Under the pieces are notes generated by a model that was given only the letters and a program-made list of their open reading frames with translations, did no database searches and was not told the origin of the DNA. Shown here one piece after another: positions 6,393-14,640 of a DNA stretch of 32,156 nucleotides; the stretch's first letter is position 1, and every line of letters starts with the position of its first letter. The DNA comes from Halorussus litoreus (GTDB lineage: Archaea > Halobacteriota > Halobacteria > Halobacteriales > Haladaptataceae): positions 1 to 32,156 of the forward strand of contig NZ_KZ859519.1 in assembly GCF_003382685.1 (NCBI RefSeq). The letters run 5' to 3'. The position numbers were made by a program, and so were the translations under genes.

Positions 6393-8243
6393 ATGTCCGA
6401 GAAATCCAACATGTCGCGGCGGTCGTTCCTCAAGACGACCGGGGGAGCGGCAACGGGTGTAGCGATGGCGGGAACTGCGGCCGGGCAGGACACGACCACG
6501 CAGGAGGGCGACGATGGCGGCCAGCAGACCACCACGCAGGACAGTGGGGGTGGCGAAGGCGGCACGCTCAACCTCATCAACTCCACGATGACCACGCTCG
6601 ACCCGATCAAGGCGACCGACACCGCGTCGGGTCGGGTCATCCAGCAGGTGTTCGACCCGCTGATGAACTATCCGGACGGCGCCATCGAAGTTCAGACCCT
6701 GCTGGCACAGGGGTACGAGACCTCCGACGACTTCACCACGTACACGTTCAACATCAAGCAGGGGGCGCAGTTCCACGACGACTACGGCGAGGTGACCGCG
6801 CAGGACTTCGTCTACTCGTGGGAGCGACTTGCAGCCTCCGAGGAGTCCCGACGGGCGTACTTCATCCTCGAATCCATCGGCATCCAGCACGAGACGGAGA
6901 CGGTCACCGAGACGACCGGGGAGGGTGACACGCAGGAGCGAGAGACGTACGTCCCCGGAACGCTCGCGGTCGAAGCCGTGGACGACTACACGCTAGAGGT
7001 GAACCTCGCCGAGCCGTTCCACGCGACGCTCCCGATGCTCGCGTACACCGCGTTCGCGGCGCTCCCGGAGGGCATCGTCGGTGACATCGAGGGGTACGAC
7101 GGCGAGATGGAGTACCAGCAGTTCGCCACGAGCAACCCCATCGGAGCGGGGCCGTTCCAGTTCGAGACGTGGCAGTCGAACGACGAGGCCGAGGTGTCGC
7201 GGTTCGACGACTACCACGGGCAGGTTGCGTCGGTCGACGCGGTGAACTGGCGCATCATCGAGGACGACAACGCTCGGTACACCTACGCGATGAACCGCAA
7301 CGCCGACTACTTCCCCATCCCGACGCCGTTCTACGACCCCAATCTGGTCAACGTCGAGGAGACCGACGATCTCGGTCGCGAGACGGGGACGTACGGGCCG
7401 GTCCGCAACGGCGCGACCGTGAACTACCTCGCCGTGGCGACCATCAACGCCTTCTACATGGGCTTCAACACGGCGCAGGTCGAGAAGCCCGCGCGGCAGG
7501 CCGCGGCGTACGCGATGAACCAGCAGCAGGTCATCGAGCAGATCTTCAAGGGTCGCGGACAGGCCGCGTACCACTTCACGCCGCCGAACATCTACCCCGG
7601 CGGCCCGGACGAGTACACGACGCACGCGGAGAACAACTACCCCTACGGCTACAACACGACCCAGCTCGATCAGGCCCGACAGGTGATGGAGGACGCGGGC
7701 TACGGCCCGAACAACCAGTACCAGTTCACGTTCACCATCTACGAGGGGTCGGACACGTGGCAGCAGGTGGGCCAGCTCCTGCGCGACCAGCTCGCCAGCG
7801 CCCACATCAACATGAGCATCGAGAGCGCGCCGTTCTCGACGCTGCTCCAGCGCGGGCGCGAGGGTAACCTCCAATCGTACTCGCTGGGCTGGGTCATGGA
7901 CTGGCCCGCGCCGGACAACTTCCTGCAGCTGCTCAACCCGCCACAGACCGACACGTCCCAGCCTGCGCCCATCTCGTACGTCAACTGGTCGGACACCGAG
8001 GCGGCCCAGCAGGCCATCAGCGCGTGGGAGCAGATCCAGAACAACCCCGCGCCGACCGACCAAGCCGAGCAGGCGCGCAACGAGGGCTACGTCCAAATCG
8101 AGGAGGCCAACTGGGAGGACGTCGCGTTCCTTCCGGTGTACCACGAGACCGACGAACGGTTCTGGTACGACAACGTCGACATTCAGGCGTTCGGCGGTGC
8201 GGGGCCGAGCCGCCAGATGTACAACGCGACCGACCTCGGGTAA
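6393..8243 (+). CDS. ABC transporter substrate-binding protein, peptide/nickel type (SBP family 5)
   Basis: 616 residues. An extracellular binding lipoprotein or secreted protein for oligopeptides or similar solutes. The N-terminus MSEKSNMSRRSFLKTTGG carries a Tat motif, followed by a Gln/Thr/Gly-rich linker. The mature domain begins near GTLNLINSTMTTLDPIKATD and shows family-5 features: VIQQVFDPLMNY, YTFNIKQGAQFHDDYGEVTAQDFVYSW (in part), GAGPFQFETWQ, and the C-terminal LQSYSLGWVMDWPAPDNFLQLL. The start at 6393 is preferred to an ATG 27 nt upstream because it sits just before the Tat region and downstream of the predicted transcription start. No permease or ATPase gene is next to it: the flanks are a gene-free region and a convergent unrelated gene. 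It is therefore an orphan, or works with a transporter encoded elsewhere. Confidence 0.92.
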   Translation: MSEKSNMSRRSFLKTTGGAATGVAMAGTAAGQDTTTQEGDDGGQQTTTQDSGGGEGGTLNLINSTMTTLDPIKATDTASGRVIQQVFDPLMNYPDGAIEVQTLLAQGYETSDDFTTYTFNIKQGAQFHDDYGEVTAQDFVYSWERLAASEESRRAYFILESIGIQHETETVTETTGEGDTQERETYVPGTLAVEAVDDYTLEVNLAEPFHATLPMLAYTAFAALPEGIVGDIEGYDGEMEYQQFATSNPIGAGPFQFETWQSNDEAEVSRFDDYHGQVASVDAVNWRIIEDDNARYTYAMNRNADYFPIPTPFYDPNLVNVEETDDLGRETGTYGPVRNGATVNYLAVATINAFYMGFNTAQVEKPARQAAAYAMNQQQVIEQIFKGRGQAAYHFTPPNIYPGGPDEYTTHAENNYPYGYNTTQLDQARQVMEDAGYGPNNQYQFTFTIYEGSDTWQQVGQLLRDQLASAHINMSIESAPFSTLLQRGREGNLQSYSLGWVMDWPAPDNFLQLLNPPQTDTSQPAPISYVNWSDTEAAQQAISAWEQIQNNPAPTDQAEQARNEGYVQIEEANWEDVAFLPVYHETDERFWYDNVDIQAFGGAGPSRQMYNATDLG

Positions 8244-8359
8244 GCCGACGAAGTCGGGCGACCGTCGCGTCGGGCGGTCGCTCGCGGACGGTCGGTCGGG
8301 GCCTTCGAACGGTCGGCTTCCGGAAACCCCGAACGGTCGGCGTTAAACCCCGCGCCGGG

Positions 8360-8402
8360 CTGGCGTCCCGGCGCAGCCGTCTCGGCTGCGCCGGGACGCC
8401 AG
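8360..8402. repeat. Strong hairpin: perfect 20-bp inverted repeat with 3-nt loop
   Basis: Arms 8360-8379 and 8383-8402 are perfect reverse complements, start CTGGCGTCCCGG and flank the loop TCT. The hairpin lies about 117 bp after the stop of the substrate-binding protein gene and before the convergent DUF7504-like gene. No U-run follows, so it is not a typical archaeal terminator; it may protect the 3' end or block read-through. Two direct copies of CGAACGGTCGGC (8306-8317 and 8330-8341) lie just before it. Confidence 0.8.
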
Positions 8403-8516
8403 CAACGGGTCCGATTCGAGGAGCGAGCCGTGGCGAGAACGCAGAGCTGAAGCGACGGGGAAGGAAGGGAGAAGCGACGAGCCGACTGGAGAAAAGCGAC
8501 GAGTCTGGCCGCGGCG

Positions 8517-9272
8517 CTACAGCGGCGTCCACTCCGTCTCGATGTCCAGTTTCGGGACGCGCCAGCGCTGCTGAGCGTCGTGGTCGTGCAGTTCGGGGTC
8601 GAGCGCCCGGAGTTCGACGGCCGCGTCCACCGCCGGGAGGAGTCGTCGGACAGCGTCCGCGTCGTAGCCCCGCGGGAGGACGTAGTGAGCCATGGCGTCG
8701 TGCGCGCGGACGCGGTCGCCGACGGCTTCGAGACACTGCTCGACCACGTCGACGTCGTAGTGGTCGAGTAGCGGCGCGAGCGAGTCGATGCCGACCCGGA
8801 GGTCGGCGGGATCGAGTCGGCGTGCGTCGGCCGCCACGTCGTCGATGGTTCCACACAGCGCGGACTCCAAACCTGCCAGTCCGGGGTCTGCGATGCGGGT
8901 CTCCTCGATCCCGGCGAGCTTCGGTGAGGTGGACGAACTGACGCTCGCGGTAACCGACCGCGGCGTGCCCGCGTGGTTCAGCACGCGCGTCGTCTCGGCG
9001 AGTGGACGCGGAGACGCCGAGGCATCGGGGAGTCGATCGGCGACACTACCCGGGGTGGCGTCGGTGACCGCGAGCACGCGGTGGCGCGTCACGTCGTCGT
9101 CACCGAGGAGTTGGCTGCTCGCCCGCGTGAACAGCTCGCGGGAGGTGTCGCCGACCACGAGCAGCGCGCAGCCGGTCGCCTTCAGCTCGTTCAGGTGGTT
9201 CAGAAACCGCTGGAGGTCGTCTGGTGGTGCGCCGTCGTCCTCGCCGCGATAGGTGCACTCGCTCGTCGCCAT
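8517..9272 (-). CDS. DUF7504-like protein (degenerate RecA/KaiC-like fold, tentative)
   Basis: 251 residues, acidic and soluble. The N-terminal half resembles a nucleotide-binding fold: the strand CALLVVGD is followed by TSRELFTRAS, where a Walker A loop (GxxxxGKT) would be expected but the lysine is absent. Later strands HRVLAVTD and TRVLNHAG fit the same pattern. The C-terminal half (about 125-240) is helical and contains LRVGIDSLAPLLDHYDVD and VVEQCLEAVGDRVRAHDAM. This layout matches the haloarchaeal DUF7504 family as I recall it; a search would be needed to confirm it. Function unknown. The gene is GC-rich, unlike the adjacent spacer. It diverges from the 45-residue membrane protein gene at 9493. 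Confidence 0.6.
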   Translation of the reverse strand: MATSECTYRGEDDGAPPDDLQRFLNHLNELKATGCALLVVGDTSRELFTRASSQLLGDDDVTRHRVLAVTDATPGSVADRLPDASASPRPLAETTRVLNHAGTPRSVTASVSSSTSPKLAGIEETRIADPGLAGLESALCGTIDDVAADARRLDPADLRVGIDSLAPLLDHYDVDVVEQCLEAVGDRVRAHDAMAHYVLPRGYDADAVRRLLPAVDAAVELRALDPELHDHDAQQRWRVPKLDIETEWTPL

Positions 9273-9492
9273 GGCTCGTTCGTGTTAGGTTGTACAATGG
9301 TCGCACCATAAATTTTCCGTTACATACGGTTAGATGCGAGTATATTTTCGACCGCCTTCTGCCCACGAATACTAAGTCGCTGGGCGTGGTCCGGTACTGT
9401 AGCCCACAGCTATCTTTCAGTTTCTCTCATTTTATTACTATAGGTAAACTTTAGAAAATTAGATAATAACGCGTGTCGGATAGTATATTGCA
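9273..9492. other. AT-rich divergent promoter region
   Basis: A 220-bp spacer much richer in A/T than the surroundings. It carries two divergent TATA-like boxes: ATAAATTTT (9308-9316), read leftwards for the DUF7504-like gene with a leader of about 14 nt, and GATAATAAC (9462-9470), centred 27 bp before the ATG at 9493 and read rightwards. No gene is seen. Confidence 0.55.
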
Positions 9493-9630
9493 ATGGCACA
9501 GTCAACAAGTGTTAAAGACCGGCTCGCAGAATATCCAAGAATTATGGGCGCGCTTTTTACGATTACCTGTCTTCTTGTGCAAGCAGGAGCTGTGGTCGCA
9601 TCTTCAGGGTCGCCAAAAGCAGGCCCCTAA
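9493..9630 (+). CDS. 45-residue single-pass membrane protein, DUF7503-like
   Basis: 45 residues beginning MAQSTSVKDRLAEYPRIM and ending GSPKAGP. A charged amphipathic N-terminus is followed by one hydrophobic helix (about residues 17-37) and a short Ser/Gly/Pro tail. The architecture matches tiny haloarchaeal DUF7503 proteins, to my recollection. The start is supported by a TATA box 27 bp upstream (leaderless). An overlapping frame (start at 9473) gives an implausible Gln/Trp-rich peptide. The TAA stop at 9628-9630 overlaps the TAG stop of the CHAT protease gene on the other strand (9627-9629), so the two genes meet tail to tail. The DNA is about 42% GC. Function unknown; a membrane-active or signalling peptide linked to the protease is a hypothesis only. 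Confidence 0.75.
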   Translation: MAQSTSVKDRLAEYPRIMGALFTITCLLVQAGAVVASSGSPKAGP

Positions 9631-11927
9631 AAATCCAGGAGCGTGCCAGCTCGAGTGAGCTGACCATCAACGAGTATTGGCTCCGAACTGTCGAGGGTTT
9701 GCTGGAGTAAATCGAACGTAGACTTCTTCTCGTAGCCCGTCCCAGTTGCGACATAAAAGTACTCGTATTCCTCCAAGTGCGGCCTGTAGATTGACCCGGC
9801 GTTATAGCCTCGTGCTGGATACGCGTGTGGTTCAACTACCACTTCCCCAGAATCTGAACGAATATCTGAGACCTCATATATTGTCGGAACGCCGTTTGCA
9901 CACTGCGCAATTGTTACGCCAGGGTCGCCGAGAACAACGTAGTCACCACCAAGTGAAGTGCGATCTCTAACTATTCTCATCACGTGACCGATATTGAACC
10001 CGTGATAGAACAACCATGCTAGCGTCTCACCCACCTCCACTGCTCCCGAATTCCAGAGATCTGCGAGACTCACAATTGCGGCTCTCGTCCCAGCCTTCAC
10101 GAGTTCGAGGCCTTGGTCGTGCGAGCGACAGCCGTTGAGTAGCACTGTCTTCGCGCCGGTCGAGTCGAGCGTCCCGGCGTCGAGGATGCCGTCCGGACAC
10201 TGGAATCCCAACCCGTCGATGTGGCCCACGAAGTGGAACATGTCGCTGTCGCGGGCGAGCAGGTCCCGCAAATCGTCGGTCTCGACGCCGAACTTGCATG
10301 TGACGTTCGTGCGCAGGTCGTCGCGGGCGGCGTAAATCTCGGCGGCCGAGTCGAACTCCTCGCGCATCTCCTCGTCGTTGCAGACCACCGTTATCTCGAC
10401 CGCGCCGTCCTCCGAGGTCGAACGCTCGTGCTCGAACGCCTCGCGGACGAGCTTCGTCCCCTGGACCGGCGTCCGGTCGCCGACCCACGCCTGCTCCAGC
10501 GCGTCGACCTCCGGCAGCGGGATGTACTCGCCGACTTCGGGCACGCCGCGGGCCGACCGCTGTTTCGCTCCGTCGGCGTCCGCATCGGTCTCTGCGTCCG
10601 CATCGATCTCTGCGGTTCCTCCGCTCTCGCCGTCCATGTCGGTCTTCCCGTCCGACGTGGCTCCCGGTCCGTTGCTCCGTCGGAACTGGTCGCGCGTGCC
10701 GGCCGACCGAAGCAGGTCGCCCTCGCGCGCGGCCCCGTTCCGGACGAACGAATCGAGCGCTTCCTCGGTCTGTCGCTGGCTCTCGGTCGGCGTCCACGGC
10801 TCGCCCTCGCCCGCCTCGACGTGGACGACCGACAGGTCGTTGACGACGTACGGCAGGAGTTCGACAGCCTCGGGGTCCGGCCGGACGTGAGCCACCCGGT
10901 GCCACGGCGACTCGATGGCCTCGACCGCGTGGTCTGGCACTGCGAGGTACGACGCGAGCCGGTCGGCGGGCGACTGCTCGTATAGCGCGGCGAAGTCGAG
11001 GTCCGCCCCCGAGTCAAGTCGGGATTCGAGCACCGTGCGCTCGTGGAGGTCGTCGGGGTACAGCCCCTCGGTCCGGACCACGCAGTCGAGCAGGAACACT
11101 CGCTTGAGGAGCGACTCGACCGACTCGCTCACCGCCGCGACGTTCTCGCCGAGCGCGCGGTCGACGCCCGATTCGGTGGTCAGCCGGGCGCGCTCGCCGG
11201 GCACCACGTCCGCGCCGAGGTAGTACGCCAGCGGCGCGACCGCGTAGACGTGGCCGTACTCGGGCGGAATCCTGATGGTGACACCCGTTTCGGGAGCGCC
11301 GAGGCCGTCGGGAATGTTCAGTTCGTCGCCGCGCTCGACGCGGGGCGGATGCCCGCGCAGGGTCGGCCACGCCACCTCGGGCGAGGTGGTCTTGAGTGCG
11401 GAGGGGAACGCCGAGACGGCTTTCATCACGGCTTCGGGATCGTCGGGCACCGTGATGGTTGCGGCCGGGGCGTTGTGGTACGACCGCGCGCCGACCTCGA
11501 CGCGCGTCTCCTCGCCGAACGCGATCTCGACCCCCTCGCTGGTCACGTCGACCGCCATCGACCCCTCGAACCGGAGGTACACCTTAATGTGCGAGTGGAG
11601 TTCGAGCAGGTAGTCGTCGGCGGGGAACGAGCGGTCCGTCGGGAGGTCGACGGCCACCCGGTGGTCACCGTCCGGCGTCCGCACCTCCATCGGTATCATG
11701 TGCGGAATCCGGAGCCGACTGCACCGTATCTCGCAGGCGGTCTCGACGGGGAAGGCGAACCGCTCCGTGTCCGCGTTCGTGGGGTCGACCGGGCGGTCCG
11801 TGTGCAGCGAGAAGTGCCGGGTCTCGATCGGGTCGACCACGTCGAGACCGGTTGCGTCGGACAGCCGCGCGAACGTCGGATGTGTCGATGCGATACTGAC
11901 GACCCCCTGACCTGTACGTGGGGTCAC
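9627..11927 (-). CDS. CHAT-domain (caspase-like) protease
   Basis: 766 residues. The C-terminal CHAT domain (about 480-680) has the catalytic His in HFVGHIDG (H569) and the nucleophile Cys in LLNGCRSHD (C600), followed by AGTRAAIVSLADLWNSGAV and LGDPGVTI, as in CHAT peptidases. The N-terminal 400 residues are a beta-rich region I cannot assign; an acidic linker (about 410-455) follows. An extra domain of about 90 residues after the CHAT core (EYEYFYVATGTGYEKKS) may hold the core or sense a trigger. CHAT proteases in prokaryotes are often effectors in defence or cell death. The GTG start follows a GAGGG motif, 36 bp after the phoD stop; a TATA-like GGATTTTTAA (11937-11946) would instead predict a later start near 11840. 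GC is about 75% upstream but about 48-50% over the last 500 bp. Confidence 0.85.
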   Translation of the reverse strand: MTPRTGQGVVSIASTHPTFARLSDATGLDVVDPIETRHFSLHTDRPVDPTNADTERFAFPVETACEIRCSRLRIPHMIPMEVRTPDGDHRVAVDLPTDRSFPADDYLLELHSHIKVYLRFEGSMAVDVTSEGVEIAFGEETRVEVGARSYHNAPAATITVPDDPEAVMKAVSAFPSALKTTSPEVAWPTLRGHPPRVERGDELNIPDGLGAPETGVTIRIPPEYGHVYAVAPLAYYLGADVVPGERARLTTESGVDRALGENVAAVSESVESLLKRVFLLDCVVRTEGLYPDDLHERTVLESRLDSGADLDFAALYEQSPADRLASYLAVPDHAVEAIESPWHRVAHVRPDPEAVELLPYVVNDLSVVHVEAGEGEPWTPTESQRQTEEALDSFVRNGAAREGDLLRSAGTRDQFRRSNGPGATSDGKTDMDGESGGTAEIDADAETDADADGAKQRSARGVPEVGEYIPLPEVDALEQAWVGDRTPVQGTKLVREAFEHERSTSEDGAVEITVVCNDEEMREEFDSAAEIYAARDDLRTNVTCKFGVETDDLRDLLARDSDMFHFVGHIDGLGFQCPDGILDAGTLDSTGAKTVLLNGCRSHDQGLELVKAGTRAAIVSLADLWNSGAVEVGETLAWLFYHGFNIGHVMRIVRDRTSLGGDYVVLGDPGVTIAQCANGVPTIYEVSDIRSDSGEVVVEPHAYPARGYNAGSIYRPHLEEYEYFYVATGTGYEKKSTFDLLQQTLDSSEPILVDGQLTRAGTLLDF

Positions 11928-11963
11928 AGTCCCTCGTTAAAAATCCTCGGTCGAGGACTCGAA

Positions 11964-13835
11964 TTAACCGCCTTCACCCCCGTCGTCCACGCGCTCCATC
12001 TCGGTACTCCCCGCGGGAACTCGATACCGACGCAGGAGTCGCTTCGGAACGTCGGCCGAGTCCCGCTCCCGGTCGACCGCGTACGCCGAGTACACCGCTT
12101 CGTCGCGCGTGATCTGGACTGTCGCGTATCCCCAGTGATGGCTGTCGAACCACTCGACGTGGGGGTTCACCGCCTGAAGCCCCGCGACGACGGCCTCGGT
12201 GTCGGGCAGTTGCCCGGACTCGACGAGGTTGTCGCTGCTGATTGCGGGAGCCATGAACTCGATTCCCACGCGGTCGGCGTCTTCGGACGGACTCTCTGCA
12301 TCCTCAGTCAAGTCCGCTGCGTCATCCCCGAGTCCGTAGTCGCTGAGCAGGTAGCCAGCGAGGTAGCTGTGCATGTCACCGGTCAGCGCGAGGAAGTTCT
12401 CGACGCCCGACTCGCCGAACCCCGACAGAATCTCCCGGCGCTCGGAGCGGTAGCCGTCCCACGCGTCGGCGTTGACCCGGGCGTCGCCGTCGCCGACGAA
12501 TCGGAACGCCGACGCCAGCACCTCGTTGCCCCAGAGCGTCCACCGGGCGTTCGACTGGGTCACCGCCTCGCGGAACCACCGGCGCTGGTCGCGCCCGAGC
12601 ATCGTCCGACCGGGGTCGGCGACCGCGTCTTCGATCGGGGTGGACGCCCCGGAGTCTTCGGTACTCGGTGGAGGCGACCGGTACAGGCGCTCGTCCGTCA
12701 GAAACAGCTCCGCGAGGTCGCCGAACCCCAGCGACCGGTAGAGCCTGAACTCGTCGTGGAGCGCGTCGGGAGCGAGGCCGTCCCCGCCGCTCGGTTCGTA
12801 CGTCACGCGCGCGGGGACGTATTCGGTGTACGCCCGGATGGCGTCGACGTACAACTGGCGCATGAACTCCGGGTCGTCGCCCCGCGGATGGCTGTACGTC
12901 TCGGGCGCGTTCGTATCGTAGTTCCACCAGCGGTCGTTGACCACCTCGTGGTCGTCCCAGACGTGGATCATCGTGTGGTTGGCGAGCGCTCGCCGGAGGT
13001 TCGGGTCCGAGCGGTACGTCCGGTAGAGGTGGCGGTAGTCCGCGAGGTCGGTGGCCTGTTCCGCGCCGCTCGGCAGGTCGATGGACCGGCCCTCGACCCC
13101 GTCGCCCGCGTCCTCGTAGATGAAGTCTCCGAGGTGGAGGAGGAAGTCGGCGTCCTCCTCGCCGACATGGGCGAACGCCCCGAAGTAGCCGTCGAGGTAG
13201 TGGTTGCACGACGCGATTGCGAGATCGAGCGAGGCGGGGCTGGCGTCCGGTGCGGGGAGCGTGCGGCACTGTCCGACCGTACTGGCCGCGCCGTCGTGGA
13301 CGAACCGATAGGCGTAGCGGGTGTCCGGGTCGAGTTCGCCGTCCACGTCGACCGTCGCGGTGTAGTCGCGGTCGGAGCCGAACTCGGCGGACGGGACGGT
13401 GCCTCGGAACGCAGGCTCGTCGAAGGAGTCGTCGGCCGCGACCTCGACGGCGAGCGGGGTCTCCCCGTCGTGGGCGTCGGAGTCGACGCGGGTCCAGAGC
13501 AGGACCCCGTTCGGGGTGGGGCCGCCGCTCGCGATTCCGTGGGGGAACACGGCTTCGTCGCCCTGCTCGCCGTCACCCTGCCGGTCCCTCCCCCGGCTGT
13601 CGACCTCGAACGCGACGTCGTCGGAGGACGGGTCCGCCGTGAGTCGCACGGCGGCCGCGTCCTCCGCGGAGAGGGCCGAGAGCGCGCCGCCGAGGGTGGC
13701 CCCCGCCGCGGCCCTCAGCAGGCTCCGGCGGGTTTCACGCGGTTCGTCGCGAGTGTGGGCTTCCTCTCGGCGCGTGTCGGGGTCGTCTCGGCGCGTGTCG
13801 TTTTCCTCTCGGGCGTTCGCCGGGTTCTCTGTCAC
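11964..13835 (-). CDS. phoD: Alkaline phosphatase D (PhoD) family phosphodiesterase, Tat-exported
   Basis: 623 residues. A secreted metallophosphoesterase that releases phosphate from phosphodiesters and monoesters. After a very acidic, Arg-rich leader comes a Tat motif (ETRRSLLRAAAG), then a PhoD N-terminal fibronectin-like domain (GIASGGPTPNGVLLWTRV onward) and the catalytic domain. Metal and catalytic motifs: ASCNHY (C210), LGDFIYE (D237), WDDHEVVND (293-301), TGDMHS (D487 and H489). The start is the GTG at 13835, because a TATA box (TAAAAATT, 13860-13867) lies 28 bp before it. The frame is open 35 codons further upstream, but those would lie before the predicted transcription start. The gene is followed 36 bp later by the CHAT gene and is divergent from the stress-protein gene. 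Confidence 0.92.
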   Translation of the reverse strand: MTENPANAREENDTRRDDPDTRREEAHTRDEPRETRRSLLRAAAGATLGGALSALSAEDAAAVRLTADPSSDDVAFEVDSRGRDRQGDGEQGDEAVFPHGIASGGPTPNGVLLWTRVDSDAHDGETPLAVEVAADDSFDEPAFRGTVPSAEFGSDRDYTATVDVDGELDPDTRYAYRFVHDGAASTVGQCRTLPAPDASPASLDLAIASCNHYLDGYFGAFAHVGEEDADFLLHLGDFIYEDAGDGVEGRSIDLPSGAEQATDLADYRHLYRTYRSDPNLRRALANHTMIHVWDDHEVVNDRWWNYDTNAPETYSHPRGDDPEFMRQLYVDAIRAYTEYVPARVTYEPSGGDGLAPDALHDEFRLYRSLGFGDLAELFLTDERLYRSPPPSTEDSGASTPIEDAVADPGRTMLGRDQRRWFREAVTQSNARWTLWGNEVLASAFRFVGDGDARVNADAWDGYRSERREILSGFGESGVENFLALTGDMHSYLAGYLLSDYGLGDDAADLTEDAESPSEDADRVGIEFMAPAISSDNLVESGQLPDTEAVVAGLQAVNPHVEWFDSHHWGYATVQITRDEAVYSAYAVDRERDSADVPKRLLRRYRVPAGSTEMERVDDGGEGG

Positions 13836-13859
13836 GCGACGAGTCACGCCACGGACCGG

Positions 13860-13867
13860 TAAAAATT
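13860..13867 (-). promoter_or_regulatory. TATA box of the phoD-family gene
   Basis: AATTTTTA on the minus strand, centred 28 bp before the GTG at 13835; it decides that start. Confidence 0.55.
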
Positions 13868-13977
13868 CGCTGGCAGAACGAATCGCGGGAGAACGCGACG
13901 GAACCAACAGGGAGAACGTGCCGGGATCGACGGGGAGCACGTGACAGAAAGTAGTCAGAAACCCGGAATGTATCCCC

Positions 13978-13986
13978 TTTATTTAT
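13978..13986 (+). promoter_or_regulatory. TATA box of the universal stress protein gene
   Basis: TTTATTTAT, centred about 30 bp before the ATG at 14012; fits a leaderless transcript. Confidence 0.55.
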
Positions 13987-14011
13987 CCCGGAGACCCTTC
14001 ATGGCACTTCT

Positions 14012-14458
14012 ATGGAGCGCGCACTTGCAGTCGTGGACGCGGACGAGTCGTCGAAGGCACTGGTTCGGGAAGCAGGCGAACTCGCGGCGGCGGTCGGGGC
14101 GGAACTCGTCGTGATCCACGTGACGAGCGACGAGGAGTACGAGGAGATGCGACAGAAGATGGAGCGCATCCCCGACAGCAGGGTGCGGTACTCGGCCAAG
14201 CAGGCGGTCGAGGGAGCCGAGCAGTTCGCCGCCGACGTGGGTCGCGAAGTGCTGGAGGGCATAGACGTGTCGTGGGAGGCGCTCGGCAAGGTCGGCGATG
14301 CCCAGACGGAAATCCTCGACGCGGCGGCCGAACAGAACTGTGACCACCTGTTCGTCGCGGGCGAGAAGCGCTCGCCCACCGGCAAGGCGCTGTTCGGCGA
14401 CATCACTCAGGCGCTCATCCTCAACTTCGGCGGGGCCGTGACGGTGGTGACGGAGTAG
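14012..14458 (+). CDS. Universal stress protein (UspA family)
   Basis: 148 residues, one Usp domain of normal length. Strand 1 is ALAVVDADESSKALV, strand 2 is AELVVIHVTSDEEYEEM, and the C-terminal end is HLFVAGEKRSPTGKALFGDI followed by the strand AVTVVTE. The C-terminal loop has the Gly/Ser character of ATP-binding Usp proteins (GEKRSPTGKALFG) but not the exact G-2x-G-9x-G-S/T spacing, so nucleotide binding is uncertain. It may act in general stress survival as a cytoplasmic dimer. It is divergent from the phoD-family gene and has its own TATA box. Confidence 0.9.
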   Translation: MERALAVVDADESSKALVREAGELAAAVGAELVVIHVTSDEEYEEMRQKMERIPDSRVRYSAKQAVEGAEQFAADVGREVLEGIDVSWEALGKVGDAQTEILDAAAEQNCDHLFVAGEKRSPTGKALFGDITQALILNFGGAVTVVTE

Positions 14459-14496
14459 GATTCGCTACGGCCTTCGCGGTCGTGGGTGCTGTTGTC

Positions 14497-14532
14497 GCGG
14501 TCGCGGACGCTGTTGCGGTCGCGGACGCTGTT
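14497..14532 (+). repeat. 18-bp direct tandem repeat (two exact copies)
   Basis: GCGGTCGCGGACGCTGTT at 14497-14514 and 14515-14532, embedded in further degenerate GCGGT-rich copies between about 14476 and 14615. Confidence 0.85.
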
Positions 14533-14640
14533 GCGGTGGCGGTCGCGGTTCTCATCGGCTCAAGATGAAGTAGCGTTCGCTGTCGCGGGTGCTGCTGCGG
14601 TTGCGGTTGCTGTATCATAGATATCGGGAATGGCTACGTT

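Noticed and set aside
9473-9658. 61-codon frame overlapping the 45-residue gene
   Set aside because: The translation is Gln/Trp/Leu-rich without character; the frame from 9493 gives a coherent membrane protein with a TATA box at leaderless distance.
11043-13862. 939-codon rightward open frame opposite the CHAT and PhoD genes
   Set aside because: Lack of stops is a GC-rich side effect of the real minus-strand genes; the translation is Val/Arg/Gly-rich with no motif.
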